Of a DNA stretch of 5,881 bases, positions 5,781 through 5,881 are shown piece after piece. Source of the stretch: Phycisphaerae bacterium (GTDB lineage Bacteria; Planctomycetota; Phycisphaerae; UBA1845; Fen-1342); the NCBI GenBank assembly GCA_026984555.1, contig JALSRY010000006.1, positions 1 through 5,881 of the forward strand, given 5' to 3'. Within the stretch, counting starts at the first letter, position 1, and each line of letters opens with the position of its first letter. The translations under genes and the position numbers were made by a program. Below the pieces are notes generated by a model that saw nothing but the letters and a program-made list of their open reading frames with translations, did no database searches and was not told the DNA's origin.

Positions 5781-5881
5781 TCAGCGACGCCGCAACGCCC
5801 TGACCGGAAGCGCCGCCCCCGCAATCAAGACCATCAGCAGCATCGACGGCTCGGGAACGATCCCGAACGACATCGTACTGG
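5781..5881 (-). CDS. PEP-CTERM sorting-domain protein, C-terminal 32 residues only
   Basis: The minus strand is open from the right edge to a TGA at 5783-5781. The first full codon begins at 5879. The fragment reads STMSFGI, then VPEPSMLLMVLIAGAALP, then VRALRRR-stop. This is a complete PEP-CTERM signal: a PEP motif, one hydrophobic segment of about 15 residues, and a terminal Arg cluster next to the stop. In known systems an exosortase (EpsH/XrtA-like) cleaves at this signal after Sec export; the proteins are often linked to exopolysaccharide or surface structures. The ectodomain lies outside the window, so its role is unknown. The protein is missed by complete-ORF searches because its start is off the edge. 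It is the first of three same-strand genes for exported proteins. Confidence 0.85.
   Translation of the reverse strand, partial: STMSFGIVPEPSMLLMVLIAGAALPVRALRRR

Overview
The window looks like a high-GC bacterial chromosome, most likely from Planctomycetota (Phycisphaerae-like). This is inferred from three things seen together: secreted proteins ending in planctomycete-style type I dockerin repeats, a C-terminal PEP-CTERM sorting signal, and frequent GTG starts with weak Shine-Dalgarno sites. No 16S or other phylogenetic marker is present to prove it.

Layout. From the left edge to about 998, on the minus strand, lies most of a GT87/DUF2029-type polytopic membrane glycosyltransferase; its C-terminus is cut off by the window edge. 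A 273-bp divergent spacer (999-1271) separates it from a complete plus-strand gene for the single-chain, dimeric-type glycyl-tRNA synthetase (1272-2885). A 58-bp convergent spacer follows. Three minus-strand genes for exported proteins fill the rest. Read in transcription order, they are: the last 32 codons of a PEP-CTERM protein (right edge to 5781), a 313-residue secreted protein with a C-terminal dockerin (5665-4724), and a secreted FG-GAP/VCBS beta-propeller with a C-terminal dockerin (about 4620-2944).

How they relate. The synthetase is housekeeping and unrelated to its neighbours. The three right-hand genes share an orientation and an extracellular destination. They use two different C-terminal modules: PEP-CTERM, processed by an exosortase, and dockerin, the module that binds cohesins in cellulosomes. 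No exosortase, cohesin, hydrolase, RNA gene, CRISPR array or mobile element is visible. Gaps of 103-157 bp leave it open whether they form an operon.

Most of the window is explained by recognisable families. The least explained parts are the ectodomain of the 313-residue dockerin protein, the purpose of dockerins on a non-enzymatic propeller, and the cut-off PEP-CTERM protein. I see no convincing evidence of a wholly new system.
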